Of a stretch of DNA of 64,000 bases, positions 35,013 through 43,888 are shown one piece after another. The stretch comes from PSRI01 sp041484195 (GTDB lineage Bacteria; Bacteroidota; Bacteroidia; Chitinophagales; Chitinophagaceae). The notes beneath the pieces are model-generated. The model made no database searches. It had not been told where the DNA came from and saw nothing but the letters and a program-made list of their open reading frames with translations. Location: positions 310,001 through 374,000 of the forward strand of contig JBGPHC010000001.1 of NCBI GenBank assembly GCA_041484195.1, read 5' to 3'. A program made the position numbers and the translations under genes. How positions within the stretch are numbered: the stretch's first letter is position 1; each line of letters opens with the position of its first letter.

Positions 35013-37214
35013 ATGCAAACAGGTTTTCTAAAGCTTTTGCTTTCCGATGAAATCATCCGGGCTGTTTTATGGACCTTACTACATTCGTTATGGCAGGGAT
35101 TACTGGTCGCCATAGGCGCGGTAATTATCATCATGTTTACAAAAAAATCGGCATCGGTGATACGGTATAACCTTCTGTCTTCACTATTCCTGCTTTTTCT
35201 CGTGACTGCCTGTGTCACCTTTTGCTGGCAACTACACACCGCACCCACATACGCCAATGCAGGTTCTATTATCGCGCCGGTGGATATGAAACAATCCGAT
35301 GCTGGCAACTTCTATGGTGGCATTGGTTTTTCGGAATCACTACTCAACAATAACCTTCTCGACAAAGCCATAAACTACTTTAATAATAATGCCTCATGGC
35401 TCGTAGCCCTGTGGTTTATTCTTTTCAGCGCGAAATGCGTAAGGCTATTCGCCAACCTGGCATATATCCAACGCATCAGGAATTATAGGATTCATTCACC
35501 GGAAGAACTCTGGAAAAACAAGTTGCAGGGGTTGATTGCCAAACTGCAGATAAGCAGAACCATTTCTTTACTGGAATCGGAATTGGTAAAAATACCATTG
35601 GCCATAGGCCATCTGAAACCGGTAATATTGATTCCCCTTGGTCTGCTATCAAGCCTTCCTCCCGAGGAGGTGGAAGCCATATTGCTTCATGAACTGGCCC
35701 ATATCAGGCGCAAAGACTTCCTGATCAATCTCATTCAGAGTTTTGGAGAAATAATTTTCTTCTTTAATCCTGCCATATTATGGCTATCCTCACTCATTCG
35801 CGAAGAGAGAGAAAATTGCTGCGACGATATTGCATTAGCTCATAGTGGCAATAAAGCGAATTATATTCAGGCACTGATTTCATTCGAAGAATATCATCTC
35901 TCCGCGCCCAGGTATGCTACAGCGATTTCAGGAACCAAAAACCACCTGCTAAAAAGAGTCAAACGAATTATCAATAATGAGCACAAAAAATTAAATAGTA
36001 TGGAAAAAAGCATATTCATTTTCAGCGTTGCAACAATAGGGTTCCTTTCATTTCTTTCCATGAAAGAGCCAACAGGTCACCTGGTTAAGGACATCGTCCT
36101 GGTCCCATCGCATAATAGCCTTCCCCCCGGGGAGGGGCCCGCCAGGCGGGCGGCTTTCAACCATAATGATACGCTTCCATCAAAACTCCGGTTTCCCAGC
36201 ATCACTACAAATATTAATAACGATGGCGGAACCAAAATGTCAACCATTGAGGCAACGGATCAAAATGGAACCAAATACAAAATGGTGAAGAAGAATGATG
36301 AGCTCACTGAATTATATGTGAATGGAAATAAAATTCCGGAAAATAGTCTGAATGAATATTCGGAGATAATCAAAACCATTGAAGAATCAGTAAGCATTCG
36401 CAATGAGGATGCAGTTAAGAGGAATTATGAGGCTCAGCTAAACCAGGAAACCCGGTTGAAATTGATGCAGGAAAAAATGAACAGGCTGAATGAAGAACAA
36501 ACAAAAATGGCCCTTGCAAAAATGAACGCATTGCAGCAAGACCAGTGGAAGCATGACAGAGAATTCGAAATGGCAGCCATGCAAAATGAAAAATTGAGTG
36601 AATTGAAATACGAAGTAAGGGAGAGGGAACAGGCTAATTTAATCGCAGCCAGGCAATCCATCGAGCAAAGAATAAAAGACCTGGAAGAACTCAAGAATCA
36701 AAAAATGGATCCTCAAAAAGCGGATGAAGTGAAAATGGAAAAGGAAAGATTATATGAAAGTCTTGTAATGACAAAAAAGCGGGCACTTGAAATGCAGGAA
36801 TCAGGTATGGAAAGAAATTCTGAGATGATGGATCAGATGAAACGTCGCCAGGAATTCATGCAGGAAAATCAGGCCATGCTTCAGGAAAAATTAGCATTCA
36901 ATGAATTCGAAAAGCAAAAGATCATGATGGAGAAGGCCTTCAGGGAAAGGAATGACAGGAGCATGGAAGAGGGCAGAAAAATGGTCGGCAATCTTATCCA
37001 GGACCTGATTAACGCCAAATTAATCAAAAATGAAAAGAATCTCGACTGGTTTGCGCTTACTGATGAAGACCTGATCGTGAACGGGAAAAAGCAATCGCCA
37101 GCATTACAAAAAGAGCTGAAGGAAAAATATATCACAACTCCGGGATTCGGAATCTATTATGGTAACGTGCCCATCTCAGGTAAAGGGATTTTCTTCAAAA
37201 AGGAAAAACCCTAA
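35013..37214 (+). CDS. BlaR1/MecR1-like M56 metallopeptidase with long periplasmic extension (copy 2)
   Basis: 733 residues. Membrane peptidase part (1-350) with HELAH (His226, Glu227, His230) and EERENCCDDIALAH. Then a GC-rich low-complexity insert (about 369-381), a module with TELYVNGNKIPENS (about 418-458), a long charged coiled coil (about 460-655), and a C-terminal module QDLINAKLIKNEKN... DLIVNGKKQSPAL (about 659-708). The two modules match the separate secreted protein at 30.4 kb. No beta-lactam-binding domain. Probably senses an envelope signal and controls BlaI copy 2. Confidence 0.9.
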   Translation: MQTGFLKLLLSDEIIRAVLWTLLHSLWQGLLVAIGAVIIIMFTKKSASVIRYNLLSSLFLLFLVTACVTFCWQLHTAPTYANAGSIIAPVDMKQSDAGNFYGGIGFSESLLNNNLLDKAINYFNNNASWLVALWFILFSAKCVRLFANLAYIQRIRNYRIHSPEELWKNKLQGLIAKLQISRTISLLESELVKIPLAIGHLKPVILIPLGLLSSLPPEEVEAILLHELAHIRRKDFLINLIQSFGEIIFFFNPAILWLSSLIREERENCCDDIALAHSGNKANYIQALISFEEYHLSAPRYATAISGTKNHLLKRVKRIINNEHKKLNSMEKSIFIFSVATIGFLSFLSMKEPTGHLVKDIVLVPSHNSLPPGEGPARRAAFNHNDTLPSKLRFPSITTNINNDGGTKMSTIEATDQNGTKYKMVKKNDELTELYVNGNKIPENSLNEYSEIIKTIEESVSIRNEDAVKRNYEAQLNQETRLKLMQEKMNRLNEEQTKMALAKMNALQQDQWKHDREFEMAAMQNEKLSELKYEVREREQANLIAARQSIEQRIKDLEELKNQKMDPQKADEVKMEKERLYESLVMTKKRALEMQESGMERNSEMMDQMKRRQEFMQENQAMLQEKLAFNEFEKQKIMMEKAFRERNDRSMEEGRKMVGNLIQDLINAKLIKNEKNLDWFALTDEDLIVNGKKQSPALQKELKEKYITTPGFGIYYGNVPISGKGIFFKKEKP
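36117..36155. repeat. In-frame GC-rich palindromic insert in the M56 gene
   Basis: 39 bases (13 codons) with two adjacent hairpins: an imperfect CCTTCCCC..GGGGAGGG stem, and a perfect GCCCGCC-A-GGCGGGC (36137-36151). Base composition is far above its surroundings, and it encodes PPGEGPARRAA-like low-complexity residues in a linker. Confidence 0.65.
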
Positions 37215-37306
37215 AACCACCTTGGCTAATTTGAAATCGGATCAAGGCAAAAACCGTATCGTGTTATTGGATTGAAATAGTAGCTTCATGGCTCGAAATT
37301 CATGCT

Positions 37307-39283
37307 ATGATGCGCATATTTTGGATCTCCATTTTGTTTTGCTCATTCATATCTAAAGATTCCAGGGCTCAGAAGGTCCTGAATCTAAAATCCCCAAATG
37401 GAGACATTGGGTATTCCTTTAAGCTAAACCAGGGTTCGGCAGGGTATAGTGTTACATTCAGGAAAAAACTCTTAGTCAATTATTCCCCGCTGAGCCTGGT
37501 TTTTGATAATGGAACTTTTGGAAATGGTTTGAAAATGGGCAAACCCATATTTCGGGAAGGCTCAGAAGACTATGAACTGATAGTTGGAAAGAACAGGAAA
37601 ATACGGAGCTGCTATAATGAACTGTTGATACCACTGGAAGAAATAAATTCGCCCATCCGCCGAGTCAACCTTAATGTAAGAGTCTTCGATGATGGCCTGG
37701 CTTTCAGGTATGAGTTTCCAATCAGCAATACTCATGATTCCCTGGTCCTGCTGGACGAGAACAGCAGTTTTGTACTCGCAGGAAATCCCCTCGTAAGAAC
37801 CCTTTTCCTGCCATCCTTTACCACATCGCACGAAGGACTATACAGCATCCTGCCATGGAATGAAGTGAAGGAAGATACTCTCATGGATATGCCCGCATTG
37901 TTTGAATTTCCAGACCAAAAATTTCTGGCCATAACCGAAGCCGCCCTGCTGGATTATGCCGGCATGTATCTGGTGAAGCACGGCGGAATTCTATTAAGCA
38001 AACTTTCACCGCTCCCCGACCGGGCTCCTGTAAAAGTAAAAGAAGTCTTACCTCACCATAGTCCCTGGCGGGTATTGATGATCAGCGACAGGGTTGGAGC
38101 TTTGATAGAATCAAATATACTGACCAACCTCAATGAACCTCCCAAAATGAAAGATTGGTCCTGGTTGAAGCCCGGCAAAACCACATTTCCCTGGTGGAAT
38201 GGAAATATTACGCCGGATACTGCATTCGCACCCGGGAATAATTTTGAAACCAATAAATATTATATTGATTTTTGCGCCAGAAACGGAATCGAATATCATT
38301 CCGTTGTGGAATACGGCCTCCATGAATGGTACAGAAATGACGGAGCCAACTTCATGCCGGGTCCACATGCAGACCCAACCAAACCGGTTCCGGGTCTCAA
38401 TATGCAGGAGATTTGCGATTATGCAAAATCAAAAGGTGTCGGCATCAGGGTATGGGTCTATTGGTCGGCACTCTACGCCAAACTCGATGCCGCGCTTGAA
38501 CAATTTGAGAAATGGGGGATAGCAGGTATGATGGTGGATTTCATGGATCGGGATGACCAGGATATGGTGAACATCCAAACCGAAATATTGGAAAAATCGG
38601 CCAGGCATCACATTCATATACAATTTCATGGGGCCTATAAACCTACCGGCTTGAGCCGAACATTCCCCAACGAATTGACCAGGGAAGGCACCCTGAATTA
38701 TGAATCTAATAAGTGGAATGAAGAAGCCATCGGTGCGGATCACGATATCAATATGCCTTTTACAAGAATGCTTGCAGGTTCAACAGATTACCATCTTGGC
38801 GGCTTCAGGGCGGTACCCAGGTCTAAATACAAAGTTCAATACACGAGACCTCTCATGATTTCTACACGCTGTCATATGCTGGCAATGTACGTTGTGCTTG
38901 AAAATTATCTGGGTATGGTATGCGATTATCCTGCTGCCTATGAAGGCCAACCTGGCTTTGAATTTATAAGGGAAGTTCCTACGGTTTGGGATGAAACAAG
39001 AGTTATTGATGCAAGAGCAGGCGAATACATCGTGGTTGCCAGAAGGAAAAATAATGATTGGTATATTGGATGCATCACAAATCACGAACCAAGAAATTTG
39101 TCAATTCCCATGAATTTCCTGGGTGAAGGGAATTATGAGGCTGATATTTTTGCCGATGCGCCTGATGTACAAAGCGAGCCCAACCACCTGACCAAAGAAA
39201 CCAGAACTGTTTCTGGTACAGACAATATCCCCATTATCCTCTCTCCGGGAGGAGGAGCGGCGATGCGTATCAGATCCCGATAA
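37307..39283 (+). CDS. Secreted glycoside hydrolase family 97 (retaining alpha-galactosidase-like)
   Basis: 658 residues with a signal peptide. N-terminal beta-sandwich (about 25-290), a TIM barrel (about 290-560) and a C-terminal beta domain: the GH97 layout. The block GMMVDFMDRDDQ has Asp411 where retaining GH97 alpha-galactosidases carry their nucleophile; inverting GH97 alpha-glucosidases use Glu bases instead. WSWLKPGKTTFPWWNGN and NYESNKW are also family-typical. Removes alpha-linked sugar from oligosaccharides in the periplasm; substrate inferred. Confidence 0.92.
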   Translation: MMRIFWISILFCSFISKDSRAQKVLNLKSPNGDIGYSFKLNQGSAGYSVTFRKKLLVNYSPLSLVFDNGTFGNGLKMGKPIFREGSEDYELIVGKNRKIRSCYNELLIPLEEINSPIRRVNLNVRVFDDGLAFRYEFPISNTHDSLVLLDENSSFVLAGNPLVRTLFLPSFTTSHEGLYSILPWNEVKEDTLMDMPALFEFPDQKFLAITEAALLDYAGMYLVKHGGILLSKLSPLPDRAPVKVKEVLPHHSPWRVLMISDRVGALIESNILTNLNEPPKMKDWSWLKPGKTTFPWWNGNITPDTAFAPGNNFETNKYYIDFCARNGIEYHSVVEYGLHEWYRNDGANFMPGPHADPTKPVPGLNMQEICDYAKSKGVGIRVWVYWSALYAKLDAALEQFEKWGIAGMMVDFMDRDDQDMVNIQTEILEKSARHHIHIQFHGAYKPTGLSRTFPNELTREGTLNYESNKWNEEAIGADHDINMPFTRMLAGSTDYHLGGFRAVPRSKYKVQYTRPLMISTRCHMLAMYVVLENYLGMVCDYPAAYEGQPGFEFIREVPTVWDETRVIDARAGEYIVVARRKNNDWYIGCITNHEPRNLSIPMNFLGEGNYEADIFADAPDVQSEPNHLTKETRTVSGTDNIPIILSPGGGAAMRIRSR

Positions 39284-39347
39284 AGAATAAACTCATTAAT
39301 TGCCGGATGCTTCGCCATGTTCAAGAATCTGGTTAAAATTATCAAAG

Positions 39348-39803
39348 ATGGATGACGAATATTTCATGAGGCAGGCCTTGAGGGAAGCGGGAAAGGCATT
39401 TGACATGGGAGAGGTACCCGTGGGTTCTGTGATATTGATGAATGAGAAAATAATTGCAAGGGGATTTAATCAAATTGAAAAATTAAACGATTCTACAGCT
39501 CATGCCGAGATAATAGCACTTACGAGCGCTTTCAATTTTCTCGGCAGCAAATATTTACCGGAGGCAACCATCTATATTACAGTGGAGCCCTGCCTGATGT
39601 GTGCCGGAGCTTTGTATTGGAGTAAGATCGGGCGCATAGTTTATGGAGCCGATGATGAAAAAAACGGATGTTTGAGCCAACTGCCCTGCCAGCCTGAACT
39701 CAGGGATAATTGGCCCTTCCATCCTAAAACTGAATTGCAAAAGGGAATCCTGAAGGAAGAATGTTCCGAATTGATGAAAAGTTTTTTTCGCAATAAAAGA
39801 TAA
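39348..39803 (+). CDS. tadA: tRNA-specific adenosine deaminase-like (TadA family)
   Basis: 151 residues. Zinc-dependent deaminase motifs HAEIIAL (His52, catalytic Glu54) and PCLMCAGA (Cys82, Cys85). TadA converts A34 to inosine in tRNA-Arg(ACG); length and the GEVPVGSV N-terminal block fit TadA, but guanine/cytosine deaminases are close relatives. ATG 39348 chosen (MDDEYFMRQAL); the longer frame to 39300 lacks homology-like sequence. Confidence 0.88.
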   Translation: MDDEYFMRQALREAGKAFDMGEVPVGSVILMNEKIIARGFNQIEKLNDSTAHAEIIALTSAFNFLGSKYLPEATIYITVEPCLMCAGALYWSKIGRIVYGADDEKNGCLSQLPCQPELRDNWPFHPKTELQKGILKEECSELMKSFFRNKR

Positions 39804-39859
39804 ATTTCTTCATTAAAATACCCCGGGAAAAGAATCCAATTTTCTCCGGGCCAAATCCA

Positions 39860-39886
39860 GAAACAAAGCCCCCGGAATCCAGGGGC
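39860..39886 (-). terminator. Terminator downstream of the DUF1080 gene
   Basis: 8-bp GC-rich stem (39868-39875 with 39879-39886, one G-U) with a 3-base loop; on the minus strand it is followed by TTTGTTT. It lies 33 bases past the DUF1080 stop. Confidence 0.7.
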
Positions 39887-39918
39887 CTTATAGCAATCAT
39901 TTATTCGCAGTTAATTTC

Positions 39919-40626
39919 TTACAGAATCTTCAACCTGATATTTTTGAACCAAACACCTCCGCCATGATCCTGCAGATCAATATGCCCTTTTTTTACCATA
40001 CCATATCCGGCTTCATCCTTCCACTTGCCTTCTGATTTCAACTTTTGCCATTCGGGTGTCCAAAATTCAAATTCAACAACTTTTTGTCCGTTGAGCCAGT
40101 GTTCAACATGGGCCCCATTCACCACTATGCGTGTGTGGTTATATTGTCCTGTGGGCTTTGAAACCAGTTTCAAAGGAGGGTGCATAGCATAATCGGCGCC
40201 GCTTTTCTGCCAGTCTTCCAGTTTTTCGGGGTATCCTGCGTCATCGATCAATTGATATTCGGGTCCTGACTCGTAGGGAGCATCATGATTTTCATCGGCA
40301 CGGTAGATGATCCCACTATTTGCAGACTTATCAATTTTCCAGTCAAGCTCTAACTCAAAATTTTCATATTGGTCAACTGTTACAATATCACAGTGTTTGG
40401 TAGCACCTTCTTTCTTGCAGTGAAGTTGTCCATTCACTACTTCCCAACTGTCCTGCGGTTTGTTTTGGTAGGTGCGCCAACCAGTCAGATCCTTTCCGTT
40501 GAACAAGGATTTCCATCCGGATTTTTCTCCCGGTCTGTCAGAAGAATTGCCCTTTGTCTTCAATCCAAATGACAGCAGGATTGCAGCCGACAAGACCACG
40601 CAAATCAATAAGATTGTCTTATACAT
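39919..40626 (-). CDS. Exported DUF1080 (3-keto-disaccharide hydrolase) protein
   Basis: 235 residues. N-terminal signal or membrane helix (4-22), then a concanavalin-like DUF1080 domain: SLFNGKDLTGWRTY, the WKIDKSANSGIIYR strand pair, GPEYQLIDD, HTRIVVNGAHVEHWLNG, and the C-terminal GHIDLQDHGGGVWFKNIRLK. Recent family work links these to cleavage of 3-keto-glycosides. The Gfo/Idh/MocA gene is only 10 bases upstream, a pairing that fits a 3-keto sugar pathway; that link is inference. Confidence 0.9.
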   Translation of the reverse strand: MYKTILLICVVLSAAILLSFGLKTKGNSSDRPGEKSGWKSLFNGKDLTGWRTYQNKPQDSWEVVNGQLHCKKEGATKHCDIVTVDQYENFELELDWKIDKSANSGIIYRADENHDAPYESGPEYQLIDDAGYPEKLEDWQKSGADYAMHPPLKLVSKPTGQYNHTRIVVNGAHVEHWLNGQKVVEFEFWTPEWQKLKSEGKWKDEAGYGMVKKGHIDLQDHGGGVWFKNIRLKIL

Positions 40627-40636
40627 GATTAAAAGT

Positions 40637-42004
40637 TTAGCTCAGTAATTTCAATTTGACAGGATCCCATTTCACAGGCCTTTCCTGGAAATAACTGTCA
40701 TTGCAAAGCAAGGCAGGCGCCGCGGCCCGGTATCCAAACAATGCATCTTCTACCACCGGCTTTCCGCCCCTGATTGCTCTCGCCCAATTAAAGAAATGGT
40801 CAAAATGTGCTCCTTTATATCCTTCATCGGCCTTGAATACTGTAATATCCGGATCCTTCATTTTTTTTCGGTCATAATCAGCCGCATACTGCCTGCTTTT
40901 TAAAACGGCAGCATAATCTTCCGGGGGATATGAAAAATTCCTGGTCAAAGTCACTTTATCCCATTCCACAATCAATGAGCCTTCGTTGCCTACGAGTCTC
41001 AGATATGTATTGTCGGCCGTGCCGTCCACAAAATTAACTCGCAGTGACAGGTTGAATGCTGGATGCTTTTCCGTTTGGGGATAGTCAAACATACCCAACA
41101 AAACATCGGGCACGTCTCTGCCGTCTTTCCAGTATCGCAATCCACCTGTGGCCATGATTTTATTTGGGCCGGCAGAACTCACAATAAAGTGCAGACTTGA
41201 AAATAAATGGACAAAAAGGTCGCCGGAAACACCGGTTCCATAGTCGCGGTAACAACGCCAGCGAAAAAATCTCTTGGGGTCGAAGGGGCGGTCGGGATAG
41301 TTTTTAAGGAAACGCTTCCAATCCACTGTTTTTTCTGATGCGTCCGCGGGCATATCATATTGCCAGGCTCCTCCGGGAGTATTCCTCGCCCAGAATCCCT
41401 CAGCATAATTCAATTGGCCGATGGCTCCGGCCTCCAGTAATTCCTTTGCTTTCTCATTGCCGAGTGAACTCATGCCCTGACTGCCTACCTGCATCACAAT
41501 TTTATTCCTGGTCTGCGCTTCCACCACAGCCGTACCTTCGGATATATCGTGAACCATTGGCTTTTCGCAATACACGGCTTTGCCACTATTCAAGGCAGCT
41601 ACCGAAATGTCTTTATGCCAATGATCAGGCGTGGCAATAATGACCGCGTCAATGTCCTTTCTGGAAAGAATTTCCTCATAATGCCTGGTGGTAAAAATAT
41701 CTTTTCCATATTTTTTCTTCACATCTTCCAGCCTTCCATCGTATAGATCGCAGGCTGCTATCAGCTTCACGCCCGGTATTTCCGAAGCCGTATTTGCGTC
41801 AGCATTCCCCATACCTCCTGCACCGATAAGGCCGATCTGGATCTGGTCATTAAAACTGAATGATTCCCGGTGTAGGAGGCTGATTCGCTGAGGGGGCTCC
41901 TTCGCCGAGGCAATATTCGGAATCAGCGTGACAGCGGCTGCCGCTTTGGTAAGTTTGACGATAAAATTCCTTCGGGTAGCGGCAGTAGTCGGTTTCTTCT
42001 TCAT
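40637..42004 (-). CDS. Tat-exported Gfo/Idh/MocA-family oxidoreductase
   Basis: 455 residues. Tat-like N-terminus (TRRNFIVKLTKAAAAVTLI), NAD(P)-binding IGLIGAGGMGNADA, the signature EKPM in KAVYCEKPMVHD, and a C-terminal beta-sheet domain. Members oxidise sugars or inositols or cleave glycosides through a 3-keto step. ATG 42004 gives the Tat signal at the N-terminus; the frame runs to 42088. In operon with the DUF1080 gene; may work with the sugar-isomerase-like protein at 26.4 kb. Confidence 0.9.
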   Translation of the reverse strand: MKKKPTTAATRRNFIVKLTKAAAAVTLIPNIASAKEPPQRISLLHRESFSFNDQIQIGLIGAGGMGNADANTASEIPGVKLIAACDLYDGRLEDVKKKYGKDIFTTRHYEEILSRKDIDAVIIATPDHWHKDISVAALNSGKAVYCEKPMVHDISEGTAVVEAQTRNKIVMQVGSQGMSSLGNEKAKELLEAGAIGQLNYAEGFWARNTPGGAWQYDMPADASEKTVDWKRFLKNYPDRPFDPKRFFRWRCYRDYGTGVSGDLFVHLFSSLHFIVSSAGPNKIMATGGLRYWKDGRDVPDVLLGMFDYPQTEKHPAFNLSLRVNFVDGTADNTYLRLVGNEGSLIVEWDKVTLTRNFSYPPEDYAAVLKSRQYAADYDRKKMKDPDITVFKADEGYKGAHFDHFFNWARAIRGGKPVVEDALFGYRAAAPALLCNDSYFQERPVKWDPVKLKLLS

Positions 42005-42133
42005 AAAATGATTTGATAATGTTCCGGAGAATCGGGAATTGCAGTGGAGGAAGTTACTACAAAATATATTGGTGCTATCTTGTCCCACGCAAATATTTTA
42101 GAAACTGCGCAATCGATTGTGGATACAGATTAA

Positions 42134-42280
42134 ATGGTGGATCTTTTTCGTGGAAATGCTTTCTTTTTGAGGAATCCGGTATTGCGGCGTAAATTTGTCG
42201 TCCATCTCTGGCAACTCTTGAAGGATATGAATGGTCCCGGCGAAAAAATATATCGTTGGATAGGAAAGGAGACTTTTTGA
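42134..42280 (+). CDS. Possible small protein (48 codons)
   Basis: Frame from ATG 42134 to TGA 42280 in the gap before sod. The product is basic and amphipathic (KFVVHLWQLLKDMNG, KIYRWIGKETF), with protein-like composition, but no known family. No promoter box or ribosome-binding site is evident. May be chance. Confidence 0.3.
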   Translation: MVDLFRGNAFFLRNPVLRRKFVVHLWQLLKDMNGPGEKIYRWIGKETF

Positions 42281-42427
42281 TTTGTATTCAATATTCGCCA
42301 GTTATTGTGTAGCCGAATGTTTAAGATCCAACATTCCTGTTCTTGCCAAATTCCATGGTCATTTTGACTGCTGAAGAAAATGGAATACTATTCTGAATCT
42401 TATTTCTAAATTCAAAATCATAAAATT
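42281..42427. other. Upstream region of sod
   Basis: Part of the 423-base gap 42005-42427. AT-rich, no exact TAnnTTTG box and no terminator seen; apart from the small frame at 42134-42280 nothing is recognised in the gap. Confidence 0.4.
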
Positions 42428-43036
42428 ATGGCATTCACATTACCTGCATTACCTTATGCACACGACGCGTTGGAACCTTATATTGACAGCATGACCATGC
42501 AGATTCATCATGGCAAACATCACCAGGCTTACGTAGATAACTTGAATAAAGCAATTGCCGGAACGCCCAATGAAAATAAAACACTTCTCGAATTGGTTAA
42601 ATCTGCGGGCAGTATCAGTCCGGCAGTGCGCAATAACGGTGGTGGACACTGGAACCATAGTTTCTTTTGGGAAATCATGGCTCCCAAAGCTGGCGGTACT
42701 CCTTCCGGGAAACTGGCTGATGCCATCAATGCCGCTTTTGGCAGTTTCGACGCGTTCAAAGAAAAATTCGCAACTGCAGGCCTCACACGCTTTGGTAGCG
42801 GATGGGCCTGGTTGATTTCAAAAGATGGCAAATTGGAGATCAGTTCCACGCCAAACCAGGACAACCCATTGATGGATGTAGCTGAGACAAAGGGCAGCCC
42901 CATTCTAGGTGTTGATGTTTGGGAACATGCATATTATCTCAAGTATCAGAATCGCCGCGGTGACTATTTGGCTGCTTTTTGGAACCTGGTGAACTGGTCA
43001 AAGGTTGCGCAACATTTTGATGCAGCCGCTAAATAA
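42428..43036 (+). CDS. sod: Fe/Mn superoxide dismutase
   Basis: 202 residues, cytoplasmic (no signal). Metal ligands His27 (in QIHHGKHHQAYV), His77 (HWNHSFFW), Asp163 and His167 (DVWEHAYYLKYQNRR) are all present. Dismutates superoxide. The metal (Fe or Mn) cannot be decided with confidence from sequence. Followed by a strong terminator, so monocistronic. Confidence 0.97.
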   Translation: MAFTLPALPYAHDALEPYIDSMTMQIHHGKHHQAYVDNLNKAIAGTPNENKTLLELVKSAGSISPAVRNNGGGHWNHSFFWEIMAPKAGGTPSGKLADAINAAFGSFDAFKEKFATAGLTRFGSGWAWLISKDGKLEISSTPNQDNPLMDVAETKGSPILGVDVWEHAYYLKYQNRRGDYLAAFWNLVNWSKVAQHFDAAAK

Positions 43037-43061
43037 AATAATCAGGCATATCATTCTACAC

Positions 43062-43090
43062 AAGACCACTCCCTACTGAGTGGTCTTTTT
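43062..43090 (+). terminator. Terminator of sod
   Basis: Perfect 10-bp stem AAGACCACTC / GAGTGGTCTT, 6-base loop, then TTT. 26 bases after the sod stop. Confidence 0.9.
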
Positions 43091-43190
43091 GCTCAGCACA
43101 AATCAGTTTGATTGCATGTGCAGCAAACAGGAAGGTTCCCGGACTCAGGAAATCTTATTACCAGGAAAATTTCTATGAAATGCCTTCATC

Positions 43191-43454
43191 TCAAGGTACG
43201 GGGTCATATCCATGGCCACCCCAGGGGTGACACTTGCTGATACGCCTGATGGCCAGCCAGGCGCCTTTGAGCGGGCCATATTTTTTCAATGCTTCAATTG
43301 CGTATTGAGAACAAGTAGGCGTAAACCTGCAGGAAGGGCCCAGCCATGGGGAAATGATCCATTGGTATAATTTGATCAGTAACACAAAGGGCAAGCTCAA
43401 CGCGAGGCTCACGGCCTTCAATACCCGCATGAATTGGTTCTTATTTTCTTCCAT
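43191..43454 (-). CDS. yidD: Membrane protein insertion efficiency factor YidD
   Basis: 87 residues. N-terminal amphipathic/membrane segment, then the family signature PSCRFTPTCSQYAIEAL and the C-terminal HPWGGHGYDPVP. Helps YidC-dependent insertion of inner-membrane proteins. ATG 43454 is preferred over the TTG at 43469; it overlaps rnpA by 14 bases, as is normal for the rpmH-rnpA-yidD order. Confidence 0.93.
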   Translation of the reverse strand: MEENKNQFMRVLKAVSLALSLPFVLLIKLYQWIISPWLGPSCRFTPTCSQYAIEALKKYGPLKGAWLAIRRISKCHPWGGHGYDPVP

Positions 43455-43881
43455 CGGCTTTTGTTTCAAGGACTGCCAAAACTTTGTTCAAAATTACCTC
43501 CATCCTTTGGTTCAGGCTCCTGAATTCCGGCAATTCTTTGGAAGAATAGATGAAGAAAAGGGCAACCTCCAGACCTCTTTCCTTTGCCTTTGCGAGCAGG
43601 GCATTCTTTTGCTGCCGGTATGATTCCCGTACCACACGTTTCACACGATTGCGATCTACCGCCTTCCTGAAGAATTTTGTACCTACCCCGATTCCAAACT
43701 GAAGATTTGAAAATTTGTATTTCGCGCGTTCCTGATTGGCACCCACGAACAATTCGCGATCAATCAGGTAATAGAGCTTGAGGGGACTGGCGGCAATAGT
43801 TTTCCCTTCCCTGAACAGGCGTTCAATGAGCTTCCGGCTCTTCAGCCTTTCACCTTTTCCTAATGTGAATTGTTTTTTCAA
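43441..43881 (-). CDS. rnpA: Ribonuclease P protein component
   Basis: 146 residues, basic, with the RNR motif in KAVDRNRVKRVVRESYR. Binds the RNase P RNA for 5' maturation of tRNAs. The start is a TTG at 43881 (TTG AAA AAA CAA); no ATG is available upstream before the hairpin, and the N-terminus fits the family. It lies after rpmH with a terminator-like hairpin between. Confidence 0.93.
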   Translation of the reverse strand: MKKQFTLGKGERLKSRKLIERLFREGKTIAASPLKLYYLIDRELFVGANQERAKYKFSNLQFGIGVGTKFFRKAVDRNRVKRVVRESYRQQKNALLAKAKERGLEVALFFIYSSKELPEFRSLNQRMEVILNKVLAVLETKADGRK

Positions 43882-43888
43882 GTGATTA

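Noticed and set aside
30383..37214. Labelling the M56/BlaI genes as beta-lactam resistance
   Set aside because: No penicillin-binding sensor domain in either M56 protein and no beta-lactamase gene nearby.
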